A program made the translations under genes and the position numbers. From Streptomyces panaciradicis (GTDB lineage Bacteria; Actinomycetota; Actinomycetes; Streptomycetales; Streptomycetaceae): a stretch of DNA of 64,000 nucleotides. The stretch spans positions 1-64,000 of the forward strand of contig NZ_JAMGBF010000037.1 in assembly GCF_023516615.1 (NCBI RefSeq), in the 5' to 3' direction. A model generated the notes under the pieces. That model was not told the DNA's origin, did not search any database, and worked only from the letters and a program-made list of their open reading frames with translations. Shown here in pieces: positions 28,798 through 37,721 of this stretch (the stretch's first letter is position 1; each line of letters opens with the position of its first letter).

Positions 28798-30243
28798 ATG
28801 GAACGTACGGACCCGGACAAAGCGGGAAATAAGGCGGCGCGTGGGGTGGGAGACCGGGCGGTCGAGGCGGAGAGGCCGGTCGTGGGCGCCGGGGCCGAGG
28901 CCGGCGCCGGGGCCAGGGCCGGGCATGCCCGAGCCGGAGCGGCCGGTGCCCGGGGCGTCCCCGCATCCGCCGCCCGCGCCATGAACACCTTCAGCGCCGC
29001 CGACGTGGAGAAGCAGCGCGGGGTGCGCCGCATGAAGCTCACCGCGACCGGGCTGCTGCTGTTCGTGGCGCTGATCTACGTCCTCGCCAAATGGGCCGAC
29101 AACTCCGGCGCCGGCGCGTGGGCGGGCTATGTCGCCGCCGCGTCCGAGGCCGGGATGGTCGGCGCCATGGCCGACTGGTTCGCGGTCACGGCCCTGTTCC
29201 GCCGGCCGCTCGGACTGCCCATCCCGCACACCGCGATCATCCCCACGAAGAAGGACCAGCTGGGCGTCTCCCTGGGGGAGTTCGTCGGGGAGAACTTCCT
29301 CTCGCAGGACGTCGTACGGCAGCGGCTGCGAGCCGTCGGCATCGGCAGCCGGCTCGGCGCGTGGCTCGCCGAGCCCGAGCACGCGGACCGGGTGACCGCC
29401 GAACTGTCGGCCGCCCTGCGCGGCGCGATGACCGTCCTGCGGGACTCCGACGTCCAGGCGGTGGTCGGCGAGGCGATCACCCGGCGGGCCGACGCGCAGG
29501 AGATCGCGCCCGGCATCGGCAAGATGCTGGAGAAGGTCGTCGCCGACGGCGGGCACAAGAGGGTCGTCGACCTCGTCGTCACGCGGGCCCACGACTGGCT
29601 GGTGTGGCACGACACCGAGATCATGGACGCCGTCCAGGGCGGGGCGCCCGGCTGGACCCCGCGGTTCGTCGACAAGAAGGTCGGCGAACGCGTCTACAAG
29701 GAACTCCTGCGGTTCGTCACCGAGATGCGGGACATGCCCTCCCACCCGGCGCGCGGGGCGCTGGACCGGTTCCTCACCGACTTCGCCTCCGACCTGCAGT
29801 CCGACACGGACACCCGCGCGCGGGTCGAGCGGCTGAAGGGCGAGGTGCTCGGGCGGGGCGAGGTGCAGGACCTCATCGCCTCCGCCTGGACCGCCGTACG
29901 GTCGATGATCGTCTCCGCCGCCGAGGACGAGCGCAGCGAACTGCGCCTGCGGGTACGGGCCTCGCTGCTGTCCCTGGGCGCGCGGATGGCCGTCGACGAG
30001 AAGCTCCAGGGCAAGGTCGACGGGTGGGTCGAGGGGGCGGCCGTGTACGTCGTCACGACGTACCGCAGGGAGATCACCTCCCTGATCACCGACACCGTGG
30101 CCGGCTGGGACGCCGAGCACACCACCCGCAAGATCGAGGCCCACATCGGGCGTGACCTGCAGTTCATCCGGATCAACGGCACGGTCGTCGGTTCCCTGGT
30201 GGGCCTGTTGATCTACACCGTGTCACGGGCGCTGGGAGCGTGA
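28798..30243 (+). CDS. DUF445 family membrane protein
   Basis: A 481-aa protein. The N-terminal 60 residues are Ala/Gly/Arg-rich and of doubtful authenticity: the family-like part begins at MNTFSAADVEKQRGVRRMK (Met62, position 28981), so the true start may be 28981. A transmembrane helix lies near residues 80-98, then the DUF445 signature MVGAMADWFAVTALFRRPLGLPIPHTAIIP, a long helical region and a C-terminal membrane helix (VVGSLVGLLIYTVSRAL). Function unknown. Confidence 0.8.
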   Translation: MERTDPDKAGNKAARGVGDRAVEAERPVVGAGAEAGAGARAGHARAGAAGARGVPASAARAMNTFSAADVEKQRGVRRMKLTATGLLLFVALIYVLAKWADNSGAGAWAGYVAAASEAGMVGAMADWFAVTALFRRPLGLPIPHTAIIPTKKDQLGVSLGEFVGENFLSQDVVRQRLRAVGIGSRLGAWLAEPEHADRVTAELSAALRGAMTVLRDSDVQAVVGEAITRRADAQEIAPGIGKMLEKVVADGGHKRVVDLVVTRAHDWLVWHDTEIMDAVQGGAPGWTPRFVDKKVGERVYKELLRFVTEMRDMPSHPARGALDRFLTDFASDLQSDTDTRARVERLKGEVLGRGEVQDLIASAWTAVRSMIVSAAEDERSELRLRVRASLLSLGARMAVDEKLQGKVDGWVEGAAVYVVTTYRREITSLITDTVAGWDAEHTTRKIEAHIGRDLQFIRINGTVVGSLVGLLIYTVSRALGA

Positions 30244-30321
30244 GGCGAGCTTAGGGCGGCAAAGCGCGGGCACCCGAGCGGAGTGTCTCTCGAGGGCGAG
30301 AGGACGCTGAGGAGGGAGCCC

Positions 30322-31821
30322 ATGACCACCGCGGAGGCCGCGAGCGGCCACACCGTGACGACCGACATCCCCGCCAGGCTCGACCGGTTGCCCTGGTCGC
30401 GCTGGCACTGGACGATCGTCATCGGACTCGGCACCGTATGGATCCTCGACGGCCTGGAAGTCACGGTCGTCGGCAACATCGCGAGCCGGCTGTCCGAATC
30501 GGGCAGCGGACTGCCCATCTCCTCCGGAGAGGTCACCGGCATGGCGGCCGCCCTGTATGTGGCGGGTGCGTGTGCCGGAGCCCTGTTCTGGGGGCGGCTG
30601 ACGGACATCTGGGGCCGCAAGAAACTGTTCATGATCACGCTGGGCGTGTACCTGGCGGCGACCGCGCTGACCGCGGTGTCGTTCTCCAACTGGTGGTTCT
30701 TCGCCTTCCGGTTCCTGACAGGATTCGGTATCGGCGGCGAGTACGCGGCCATCAACTCGGCGATCGACGAGCTGATCCCGGCGCTGTACCGGGGGCGCGT
30801 GGACCTGATCATCAACGGCAGCTTCTGGCTGGGCGCGGTGGGCGGTTCGCTGCTGTCGATCGTCGCCCTGAACACCGCCTACCTGCCCAAGGACGTCGGC
30901 TGGCGGCTGACGTTCGCCCTGGGGGCGGTGCTCGCGCTCGTCATCCTTCTCGTACGACGGCACGTTCCGGAGAGTCCACGGTGGCTGCTGATCCACGGCA
31001 GGGACCGGGAGGCGGAAGAGATCGTCACCTCGATCGAGGAGCAGGTGGAGGCCGAGAAGGGGCAGCCGCTGAAGCGGCCCGAGGGTGAGATCACCATCCA
31101 CCAGCGGCGCAACGTGAAGTTCACCGAGATCGCCCGCACGCTGTTCTCCGACTACCGGAAGCGGTCGGTGCTCGGGTTCTCGCTCTTCATCGGCCAGGCG
31201 TTCCTGTACAACGCGATCACGTTCGGCTTCGGCGCGATCCTGACGAAGTTCTTCGACGTGCCGACCGGGAACACCGGCTACTACTTCGCCGTCATCGCGA
31301 TCGGCAACTTCTGCGGGCCGCTGCTGCTGGGCAGGCTGTTCGACACCGTCGGGCGGCGGGTGATGATCTCGTCGACGTACCTGATCTCCGGGCTGCTGCT
31401 GTTCCTCACGGCCTGGCTGTTCAGCCAGGGCTCGCTGAACGCCGGCACGCTGACGGCCTGCTGGTGCGGCGTGCTGTTCTTCGCGTCCGCCGGAGCGTCC
31501 AGCGCCTACCTGACGGTGTCCGAGATCTTCCCGATGGAGACCCGCGCGATGTCGATCGCGTTCTTCTACGCCCTCGGCACGGCCGCGGGCGGCATCAGCG
31601 GGCCGCTGCTGTTCGCCGACCTGACGAGCACGGGCAAGGTCGCCGACACGGTCCTGGCCTTCCAGATCGGCGCCGGGCTGATGTGCGCGGCGGGACTGGT
31701 GGCGGCTCTGCTGGCGGTACGGGCGGAGCGGCGCTCGCTGGAGGATGTCGCCCGGCCGCTGACCGCGGCGGCTTCGGCGGTGACGCGGGGACGCGAGCAG
31801 GAGCGGCCGGCCACTGCGTAG
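30322..31821 (+). CDS. MFS transporter, sugar-porter/SV2-like group
   Basis: A 499-aa twelve-helix carrier. GRLTDIWGRKKLF after helix 2, FRFLTGFGIGGEYAAINSAIDE in helix 4, and PESPRWLLIHGRD at the start of the central loop place it among metabolite:H+ symporters of the sugar-porter/SV2 type. The start MTTAEAASG at 30322 follows GGAGGG. Substrate not assignable. Two strong GC hairpins follow its stop. Confidence 0.88.
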   Translation: MTTAEAASGHTVTTDIPARLDRLPWSRWHWTIVIGLGTVWILDGLEVTVVGNIASRLSESGSGLPISSGEVTGMAAALYVAGACAGALFWGRLTDIWGRKKLFMITLGVYLAATALTAVSFSNWWFFAFRFLTGFGIGGEYAAINSAIDELIPALYRGRVDLIINGSFWLGAVGGSLLSIVALNTAYLPKDVGWRLTFALGAVLALVILLVRRHVPESPRWLLIHGRDREAEEIVTSIEEQVEAEKGQPLKRPEGEITIHQRRNVKFTEIARTLFSDYRKRSVLGFSLFIGQAFLYNAITFGFGAILTKFFDVPTGNTGYYFAVIAIGNFCGPLLLGRLFDTVGRRVMISSTYLISGLLLFLTAWLFSQGSLNAGTLTACWCGVLFFASAGASSAYLTVSEIFPMETRAMSIAFFYALGTAAGGISGPLLFADLTSTGKVADTVLAFQIGAGLMCAAGLVAALLAVRAERRSLEDVARPLTAAASAVTRGREQERPATA

Positions 31822-31859
31822 GGCTGCGTAGGGCTCGGTGGGCTGCCGTCGCGGGCAGT

Positions 31860-31908
31860 CGTGCCGCCTGGGGCGGCACGGGTGGGCGCGGCGGCACCCC
31901 GCCGCGCC
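31860..31908. terminator. Tandem hairpins after the MFS gene
   Basis: CGTGCCGCC/GGCGGCACG (31860-31880) and GGCGCGGCGG/CCGCCGCGCC (31885-31908) lie between convergent genes and probably end both transcripts. Confidence 0.65.
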
Positions 31909-31931
31909 GGGCCGTGCACCCCCTGTTGCGC

Positions 31932-32234
31932 TCAGGCGTTCCGGTCCGCCACCGCCCACGACGCCAGCGCCACCGCTCCCGACACTGCGAACACGGCCGG
32001 CCAGGCACCCACCTTCTTGGCCAGCGGATGCGACCCGGCGAACGCGGCGACGTACGCCGCCGTCAGCGCCCCGGCCGCCTTCCCGCCCGCCCGCTGCCGC
32101 CACTGCTGAGCGGCCGCGGCGCCGGCGACGGCCAGGACGGCCCCGCCCAGCTGCCGCTTCTTCGTCCAGCGGGCCACTCCGTACCCGCCGACGAGCCCGG
32201 TAGCGGCCACTGCCGCGCTGGGAACCCTGGCCAT
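31932..32234 (-). CDS. Small Ala/Gly-rich membrane protein
   Basis: A 100-aa protein starting MARVPSAAVAATGLVGGYGV, with a perfect AGGAGG six bases upstream of the ATG. Two or three short hydrophobic segments (around residues 5-18, 28-41, 55-68 and 76-93) are separated by basic stretches. I know no functional assignment. It is divergent from the hsp20 gene and shares its intergenic region. Confidence 0.65.
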   Translation of the reverse strand: MARVPSAAVAATGLVGGYGVARWTKKRQLGGAVLAVAGAAAAQQWRQRAGGKAAGALTAAYVAAFAGSHPLAKKVGAWPAVFAVSGAVALASWAVADRNA

Positions 32235-32317
32235 GTCTGCCTCCTGGCGATGCGCACGCGATCGATCTGCCTCGAGGCTAATCCGCGGCGACACAGGCTC
32301 CGTACCTGAGTCCAGGC

Positions 32318-32346
32318 TTGTCAAGTTTCCTCCACGGAGCTATATA
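32318..32346 (+). promoter_or_regulatory. Strong promoter for hsp20
   Basis: TTGTCA (32318-32323) and TATATA (32341-32346) are separated by exactly 17 bp, close to the vegetative consensus and unusually A/T-rich for this genome. The -35 sits in the palindrome CTTG-T-CAAG (32317-32325), a possible repressor contact. No CIRCE or HAIR element is seen. Confidence 0.7.
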
Positions 32347-32398
32347 AGAAGTCGTAAGGGCATCGCACCTCAGCGCCTGATGAGAGGAGTGACCCGTG

Positions 32399-32830
32399 AT
32401 GCTCATGCGTACCGACCCGTTCCGTGAGTTCGACCGTCTCGCGCAGCAGGTCCTCGGCTCCACCGCAGCCCGTCCCGCCGCGATGGCGATGGACGCCTAT
32501 CGGTCCGGGGACGACTTCATCGTCCACTTCGACCTCCCCGGCATCGACCCCGAGACGATCGACCTCGATGTCGAGCGCCACGTCCTCAACGTCCGCGCCG
32601 AGCGCCGCAACCCCGCACCCGAGGGTGCGGAGATGATCGTCGCCGAGCGTCCCACGGGCACCTTCACCCGTCAGCTCTTCCTCGGCGACACCCTCGACAC
32701 GGAACGCATCGACGCCTCGTACGAGGCCGGCGTCCTGACCCTGCGCATCCCCGTGGCCGAACAGGCCAAGCCGCGCCGCATCCAGATCAGCGGGGGCGGC
32801 GGCGGTGGACGCAAGGAGATCGGCCACTAG
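32399..32830 (+). CDS. Hsp20/alpha-crystallin family small heat-shock protein
   Basis: A 143-aa holdase chaperone. The N-terminus [20 protein letters not shown] is typical, followed by an alpha-crystallin domain ([35 protein letters not shown]). The C-terminal part of the domain is [16 protein letters not shown], with a terminal basic tail. Starts at GTG 32396 or ATG 32399/32405 are all possible behind GAGGAG. It is likely cotranscribed with the DUF2267 gene, modulated by a hairpin between them. Confidence 0.92.
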   Translation: MLMRTDPFREFDRLAQQVLGSTAARPAAMAMDAYRSGDDFIVHFDLPGIDPETIDLDVERHVLNVRAERRNPAPEGAEMIVAERPTGTFTRQLFLGDTLDTERIDASYEAGVLTLRIPVAEQAKPRRIQISGGGGGGRKEIGH

Positions 32831-32889
32831 CCCGGCGAGCAGTCCGTACATCCCGCATCCCACATCCGACATCCCACATCCGGCCAGAG

Positions 32890-32923
32890 GCGTCCCGCCG
32901 ACCGCGCACCGTCGGCGGGACGC
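32890..32923 (+). terminator. Hairpin between hsp20 and DUF2267
   Basis: GCGTCCCGCCGAC pairs perfectly with GTCGGCGGGACGC. Ahead of it is a run of short CATCC-type repeats (about 32849-32882). It could be a terminator or a partial attenuator/processing site. Confidence 0.6.
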
Positions 32924-32958
32924 GGCACACCCCAGCGCATCGGAGGAGGAGCCACCAG

Positions 32959-33414
32959 ATGAGTGCGGCGACGACCCTGGATCCCACCCCGACGACCACC
33001 ACGGCGGTCCGGTGGAGTCAACTGATCGACGGCGTCCAGGAGTCGGGGCAGTACCCCACCCGCGCGGAGGCGGAACGCGTCACCCGTGTCGTGCTGTCGG
33101 CCCTGGGCGGGCACGTCGTCGGAGACGAGCGGGTCGACCTCGCCCGCGCCCTGCCCGAGGAGGCGGCCCGCGTGCTCGCCGCGCAGATACCCGCCACCCG
33201 CCCGCTGACCGCCGCCGAGTTCGTGGACTCGGTGGCCGCCCGCATCCCGGGAGCCACCCCGGCCACCGCCCGCTGGGACGTCAGCTCGGTACTGAGCGTG
33301 CTCGGCGAACTGGTCGAGGAGGCCGACGCCGGGCTGATCGACCGCGTCCTGGTCCAACTGCCGCGCGGATACGCCCTGTTGTTCGGCCGCGCCGAGCTCG
33401 CGAGGAGAGAGTGA
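32959..33414 (+). CDS. DUF2267 domain protein
   Basis: A 151-aa soluble helical protein. DUF2267 features are YPTRAEAERVTRVVLSALGGHVVGDERVDLARALPEEAARVL and a second similar half ending VLVQLPRGYALLFG. Such genes are frequently next to Hsp20 or stress genes in streptomycetes; function unknown. GGAGGAG is at 32940. A broken hydrolase gene starts right at its stop codon on the other strand. Confidence 0.82.
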   Translation: MSAATTLDPTPTTTTAVRWSQLIDGVQESGQYPTRAEAERVTRVVLSALGGHVVGDERVDLARALPEEAARVLAAQIPATRPLTAAEFVDSVAARIPGATPATARWDVSSVLSVLGELVEEADAGLIDRVLVQLPRGYALLFGRAELARRE

Positions 33415-34098
33415 GCCGGTCTCGGCGCGCAGCCAGGCGTCGATGAGGGCGAAGGTGGCGTCCGGCTGCTCGACGTGGGGGAGATGGCCGGCCTCGGGCA
33501 CGACCTCCAGCCGCCCGTTCCCGAAGGCCTTCGCGTACGCCGCCCCGTACTCCGGCGTGACGATCCGGTCGCTCTCCCCCCACACCAGCAGCGCGGGCTG
33601 CCGTACCCGCCCCAGGCGCCGCATCAGCTTGGGGTCGTGCATGTAGGGGTCGCCGGCGAGCAGCCGCATGGTGGCCATGTTCCCCTGGCGGCGGGCGAGT
33701 TCCTCGGCGGGCAGGGTGGCGGGGTCGGCGTAGAAGCGGTCCGGGTCGTGCCAGGAGTACTCGGCGGCGGCGCGCGGGTCGAGCGCGAAGAAGTCGGTGA
33801 TCGGTTCGGACTCGACGTCGATCCCGACGGCGTCGATCAGCACGAGCCCGCCGATGCGCCCCGCGTTGTCCCGTACGGCCATCTCGGCGGCGATCCAGCC
33901 ACCGAGCGAGGAGCCCACGACCACCATGTCGGTCAGGTCGCTGTCCTCCAGGAGGTGCAGGTAGGAGAGGGCGAGGTCGTCGATGCCGGTGCACCAGTCG
34001 GGGCGCGGGGTGCCCTCCCAGCCGGGGTGGACGGGGGCCAGGGTGGGCGCGCCGGCCGAGGAGAAGTGCTGGGCCAGTCCGGCGACGGTGGCGGGGCC
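33415..34098 (-). pseudogene. Alpha/beta hydrolase remnant lacking its N-terminus
   Basis: The frame keeps most of an alpha/beta hydrolase: nucleophile elbow VVGSSLGGW, acid in WGESDRIVTP, and His in EAGHLPHVEQP. The first strands and the oxyanion HGG motif expected just before GPATVAGLAQHF are missing: the frame there runs into unrelated sequence from the MarR remnant on the opposite strand. There is no plausible start codon at that end, and the frame continues without a stop at its 3' end into antisense of DUF2267. Both features argue for a decayed gene rather than a functional short hydrolase. Confidence 0.7.
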
Positions 34099-34101
34099 CC
34101 G

Positions 34102-34377
34102 GGGGCGTCCGCCCGCGAGCTGGCCGCCGCCACCTTCCAGACCGAACAGGCCTTCGGGACACTCGTGGGCCGGCTGACGGCACAGGGGCTGGTCGACCGG
34201 CGTCCGGGCCGGGGACGCCGTATCGAACACCACCTGACGGGGGCGGGGGAGCGGGTGCTGGAGGCGGGGCACACGGTCGCGGACGCGGTGCTGGAGGAGT
34301 GCTTCGCCGGGCTGGGGGAGGAGGAGCGGGCGGTACTGCTGAAGCTGCTCCAGCGGCTGAACGAGCCGGCGGTGTGA
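34102..34377 (+). pseudogene. MarR-family regulator remnant, C-terminal part only
   Basis: About 91 residues match the wing-helix and C-terminal part of a MarR regulator: ELAAATFQTEQAFGTLVGRL (recognition helix region), LVDRRPGRGRRIEHHLT (wing), and a final dimerisation helix ending LKLLQRLNEPAV. The N-terminal ~60 residues are absent and replaced by antisense of the hydrolase remnant. Originally the two genes were probably divergent, with the MarR protein controlling the hydrolase. Confidence 0.7.
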
Positions 34378-34379
34378 GG

Positions 34380-34883
34380 TCAGGTCCCTCCGAGCCGCTT
34401 GACGTACCGGTGGCACGGCACGGGCACCGGCCCGTCCGGCCCCTCCGCCGCATACGCGAACGGCCCCTCGTCGACCCAGCCCTGACGCTCGTAGAACCGC
34501 CGCGCCCGGGCGTTCCCGGCGACGACCGCGAGCCACGCCCGACGGTGCCCCCGTCCCCGTACGACCTCCTCGCCCCGCGTCAGCAGCGCGCCCGCCACGC
34601 CGGCACCCCGGTGCCCGGCCGCCACGTACAGCTGCTCGACCTCGTCCCCGACGACCACGACGAACCCGGCGACCTCTCCACCGGCCACCGCGACGACGGT
34701 GTCCACGACCCGCTCGGCGGCCCGTGCCGTGAACGACTCCGGCGTGCGGACGGCGACCAGTTCGTCGGGAACATGCCCCAGATGACCGTCCCGCCATCCG
34801 GTGCGCCAGATGGCGGCCACGGCCGGCACGTCGGCGGGGGACGCGGGACGAAGGACGGTGCTTGGGGTGTCGTGTCCGGGCAT
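34380..34883 (-). CDS. GNAT family N-acetyltransferase
   Basis: A 167-aa acetyl-CoA-dependent transferase. It begins MPGHDTPSTVLRPASPADVPAVAAIW. The acetyl-CoA loop is LYVAAGHRGAGVAGALL (R-x-x-G-x-G/A) and the C-terminal GNARARRFYERQGWVDEG motif is characteristic. Substrate cannot be predicted. The stop overlaps the end region of the MarR remnant by only a few bases on the opposite strand. Confidence 0.88.
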   Translation of the reverse strand: MPGHDTPSTVLRPASPADVPAVAAIWRTGWRDGHLGHVPDELVAVRTPESFTARAAERVVDTVVAVAGGEVAGFVVVVGDEVEQLYVAAGHRGAGVAGALLTRGEEVVRGRGHRRAWLAVVAGNARARRFYERQGWVDEGPFAYAAEGPDGPVPVPCHRYVKRLGGT

Positions 34884-35038
34884 GGGGCCAGAGTACGGAG
34901 GGGTCGGCGGAGAGGCCGCAGAGGCGGGCCGTCGCCCGCCCCGGGCCCCGCGGGAGCCCCGCACACCCCCATCCTGGGCGCGCCTGAGGTCCCTAATTCC
35001 CTTCATTGCCAGACCGATTGGGTAACCGCGACGGCCCG

Positions 35039-35386
35039 CTACTCCTGGGCCATGCCCTCGCGCATCGCCTTCGCGGTGGTCGCCGGGTCGTACCCCTCGG
35101 GCACGCCCGGCACGAGGATGATGTCCCCGACGACGTGCCGCGACCGCAGCGGCGCGATCTCCTGGTACGCGGCCGAATCCCACCAGGCCCGCGCCTCCTC
35201 CATCCCCGGAAACCCGATCACCACCACATGCCCGGGCCAGCTCCCCTCCTTCACCTCATGCTGCGAGGCATGCACCAGAAACCGCCCGCCGTACGGCTCG
35301 AACGTCGCACTGATCCGCTCGATGTACTCGGCGATCTCGGGGTGCGGGGTGGCCTCACGGAGATGGGCTATGGCGTAGGCGGGCAT
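35039..35386 (-). CDS. DUF1330 family protein
   Basis: A 115-aa dimeric alpha/beta-barrel type protein. MPAYAIAHLREATPHPEIAEYIERISATFEPYGGRFLVH and the GHVVVIGFPGMEEARAWWDS stretch are the family signature. AGGAGG precedes the ATG. Function unknown. A 13-bp palindrome about 100 bp upstream may be an operator. Confidence 0.87.
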   Translation of the reverse strand: MPAYAIAHLREATPHPEIAEYIERISATFEPYGGRFLVHASQHEVKEGSWPGHVVVIGFPGMEEARAWWDSAAYQEIAPLRSRHVVGDIILVPGVPEGYDPATTAKAMREGMAQE

Positions 35387-35482
35387 GGGGTCCTCCTGGG
35401 TCGGTCCTGCTTCTGAGGGTTTAACAGGCTGTGTCCGTCTTGCGGTGACGATCGTGGCAGGTGGTCCTGGGGGGAGGCCATT

Positions 35483-35495
35483 ACCTGGCAGGTAG
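35483..35495. promoter_or_regulatory. 13-bp palindrome upstream of DUF1330
   Basis: TACCTG-G-CAGGTA is an exact palindrome around a central base in the intergenic region between DUF1330 and the DUF397 gene. It could bind a dimeric repressor; the regulator is unknown. Confidence 0.35.
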
Positions 35496-35544
35496 CGGGC
35501 GGGTCGGGGGCCGGAACGCGGGGGTCGCGTCGCATATCCCCTAC

Positions 35545-35763
35545 CTACGCGCTTGGCGTGTCTCTGCTTGCAGAGACTGCCGCCAAGAAGCTGGCCCATG
35601 CCGACACTGACAGCCTGAGGTGCTGGCCTTCCGGCTGTTTGGAGTCCCGCACGAGCACTCCGGACGGGTCGAAGGCGGCCTCCACACACTCGGTCGTATT
35701 GCCCCCGCTGTACGAGGACTTGAACCAGACGGGTATGGCGGCCGTCCGGGAGCCGACGGACAT
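35545..35763 (-). CDS. DUF397 domain protein
   Basis: A 72-aa protein with the DUF397 signature PVWFKSSYSGGNTTECVEAA and VRDSKQPEG. In Streptomyces such small proteins are partners of the WhiJ-like XRE regulator next door, probably as antagonists. The ATG lies immediately after the stop of the XRE gene (35764), so the two are one unit. Confidence 0.92.
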   Translation of the reverse strand: MSVGSRTAAIPVWFKSSYSGGNTTECVEAAFDPSGVLVRDSKQPEGQHLRLSVSAWASFLAAVSASRDTPSA

Positions 35764-36609
35764 TCACAACTCCTTGCGGGCGTGATCAATCATGGCGGAT
35801 GAAGCTTCCATGTCCAACGCTTGTGCCCGCAGGTACTCGAACGCAAGTCTGTATCGCTCCAGTTCCTCGTCTTTCTCCAGGAAGAGGGAGCCGGTGTGGA
35901 AGTCGACGTACACCACGTCGAGGGCCGGCTCGGTGCCGCCGATGATCACAAAGCTCCCAAGGGCTGCGGCATGGGCGCCCTTGGAAAAGGGGAGTACTTG
36001 AAGCGTCGTGTGCGGCGACTCGTTCGCTTCGAGCAGCCGGCCGAGCTGTTCCTTCATCGTCTGCGGTGATCCGACCACGCGGCGGATGACGGACTCGTCG
36101 AGGATCGCCCAAAGCTGCAGGGGTTTCGGGCGGGTGAGGATTTGCTGCCGCTTCATGCGGATATCGACCAGCCGTTCGATATCCGCCGCCTCCAAGGGCA
36201 CCTCATTGGCCTTCTGGAGTGCGGTGCTGTAGGCGCGAGTCTGCAGAAGGCCGGGCACGTAGACGCAGGAGAAGTGACTCTCACGCAGGGCCTCGTCCTC
36301 TAGTGTGAGCAGCAAGTTCATGCTCTCGGGAATCGAGTCGGCGAATGAACTCCACCAACCCTGCTGTTTGGCGTCCTTGGCAAGGCCGACAACAGCTTTG
36401 CGCTCAGCCTCCGTTGCTCCGTACTCACGGCACAGAGCATCGACCACGATCCACTTGACCGGTCCGGACTGGGTTTCGTATCGACTCACGGTCGCCTTGG
36501 ACACACCGACGAGCAGCCCGGCCTCCTCAAGGGTCAACCCCTTGCGGGCACGCAACTTGCGCATCATGGCGCCCAGTTGACGGCGCCGGGTGGTGGTTCG
36601 TTCGGCCAT
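35764..36609 (-). CDS. XRE family regulator with DUF5753 domain (WhiJ-like)
   Basis: A 281-aa DNA-binding protein. The helix-turn-helix is near residues 15-70 (LGAMMRKLRARKGLTLEEAGLLVGVSKATVSRYETQSGPV). The C-terminal ~180 residues form the DUF5753 sensor-like domain (FSCVYVPGLLQTRAYSTAL, FVIIGGTEPALDVVYVD). The organisation with DUF397 downstream and a divergent HATPase gene is the classic whiJ paralogue locus. It probably autoregulates from the 220-bp intergenic region. Confidence 0.92.
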   Translation of the reverse strand: MAERTTTRRRQLGAMMRKLRARKGLTLEEAGLLVGVSKATVSRYETQSGPVKWIVVDALCREYGATEAERKAVVGLAKDAKQQGWWSSFADSIPESMNLLLTLEDEALRESHFSCVYVPGLLQTRAYSTALQKANEVPLEAADIERLVDIRMKRQQILTRPKPLQLWAILDESVIRRVVGSPQTMKEQLGRLLEANESPHTTLQVLPFSKGAHAAALGSFVIIGGTEPALDVVYVDFHTGSLFLEKDEELERYRLAFEYLRAQALDMEASSAMIDHARKEL

Positions 36610-36829
36610 GGGGCTCCTTCGCCAAGTGTCGGGCGGGCAGGCCCGGAAATCCCCATCAGGCTAGGCAGCGCGTACGGGCGCCCACCATTCGATTCACTCG
36701 ATAGATTCTCGTGAGAAGTTACACAGTAAGACTTCTCTGTGGCATCCTCGCGTTTACGGATCGCTACGCACCGAAGTCGTACGGATACGGCGGGCACTTG
36801 AGTGTGCGGTGCGGGAGGGAGGAGTGGTC
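36610..36829. promoter_or_regulatory. Divergent control region of the WhiJ-like locus
   Basis: An A/T-richer region between the XRE and HATPase genes. It contains repeated ATTCGATTC/TCGATAG half-sites near 36690 and an AGAAGT-N11-ACTTCT inverted repeat around 36714-36737. These are candidate operators for the XRE protein. Confidence 0.45.
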
Positions 36830-37462
36830 ATGCCTGGCCTTGAAGTCACCGAGCCCCGACTCCGCTGTGTGTTGCCCTTCGAGGCGGTGCCGGCGGAAGT
36901 GCGGCTGTTGCGGAGAGCCGCGGCAACACAGCTGACCCGGTGGGGGATCCCCGTTGCTACGGAAGAGGCCGAACTGCTCGTCACGGAGTTGGCGACCAAT
37001 GTTGTGAAGCACGTCGGTGAGGGTGGGACAGCTGCCTTGATCCTCGAGTGGCGAGGCGAGCGGCTTCGCCTCGAAGTGCATGACAAAAGCCGGGTGATGC
37101 CCTCTCCGGACTTTGCGCACTATGACGCGGAGTGTGGCCGTGGCCTGCAGCTGCTTGCGGCTCTGGCGGTGGACTGGGGTGCGGCGCTGACCGTGGCGGG
37201 TAAGGCGGTCTGGTGTGAGATCTCGACCAGTGCGGGACGCGGCTGTCAACGGATTGAACGAGCTGCCGTAGCGCTTGAGAACTACCAGAGGATCAGCGAC
37301 ACCTTCGCTCTACGAGGCGTCGGTCGGGAAACGGGTCTTGAGGAATCGGCCGTCGCGCTGATCGCGGATTTGCTTCACTGGACCGCTGCTCGGGGAGATG
37401 ATCCGGACGACATTCTCGATCGTGCTCAGATGCACTACGAAGCTGAGCTGGAAGCCGCTTAG
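36830..37462 (+). CDS. HATPase (anti-sigma/RsbW-like) with C-terminal helical extension
   Basis: A 210-aa protein. Residues ~15-140 form a GHKL kinase-like ATPase: LLVTELATNVVKHV (N box), LEVHDKSRVMPS (G1-type D) and GRGLQLLAALAVDWG (G2-type). The last ~65 residues (SAVALIADLLHWTAARGDDPDDILDRAQMHYEAE) resemble a short stand-alone streptomycete helical protein, so this looks like a fusion. It is divergent from the WhiJ-like regulator and is its usual neighbour. GGAGGGAGGAG precedes the ATG. Confidence 0.88.
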   Translation: MPGLEVTEPRLRCVLPFEAVPAEVRLLRRAAATQLTRWGIPVATEEAELLVTELATNVVKHVGEGGTAALILEWRGERLRLEVHDKSRVMPSPDFAHYDAECGRGLQLLAALAVDWGAALTVAGKAVWCEISTSAGRGCQRIERAAVALENYQRISDTFALRGVGRETGLEESAVALIADLLHWTAARGDDPDDILDRAQMHYEAELEAA

Positions 37463-37721
37463 GCGATCGTCTCAGTGCCGATGGTGTGGGCGACGGCATG
37501 ATGCCGCTACTCAGATGTGGATCTGTCAAGACTCCTGGCTCCTGGTGAGCATGCTCCAGGACCTGCTACTTGTCCCGCTGCGGATACGTGAATGCGTATG
37601 ACGGCTCTCTCGAGTCACCTGTTGTTCGCTTCCAGCGTGGACGAGCAGACTGGCCCACTTGGACTGCGGGTGGGCAGTCTTCCAGCGACTGGCCCAGCCA
37701 GGCATTGAGTCCGTTACCGGA
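37463..37721. other. Intergenic boundary of the defence island, no gene seen
   Basis: 259 bp between the WhiJ-like locus and the methyltransferase stop. It contains the repeated word GACTGGCCCA (about 37648 and 37686) and an imperfect inverted repeat with TGGGCAGTC near 37670. No integrase, transposase or tRNA is present. Confidence 0.5.

Noticed and set aside
27235..30144. A 969-codon frame joining the SGNH hydrolase to antisense of DUF445
   Set aside because: The SGNH protein has its own ribosome site and signal sequence at 28566; upstream sequence is antisense of a real gene.
32827..34797. A single 656-codon frame spanning DUF2267, the hydrolase and the MarR region
   Set aside because: Only the internal hydrolase segment has homology-like features; the ends are antisense of other genes. 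Treated as a remnant.
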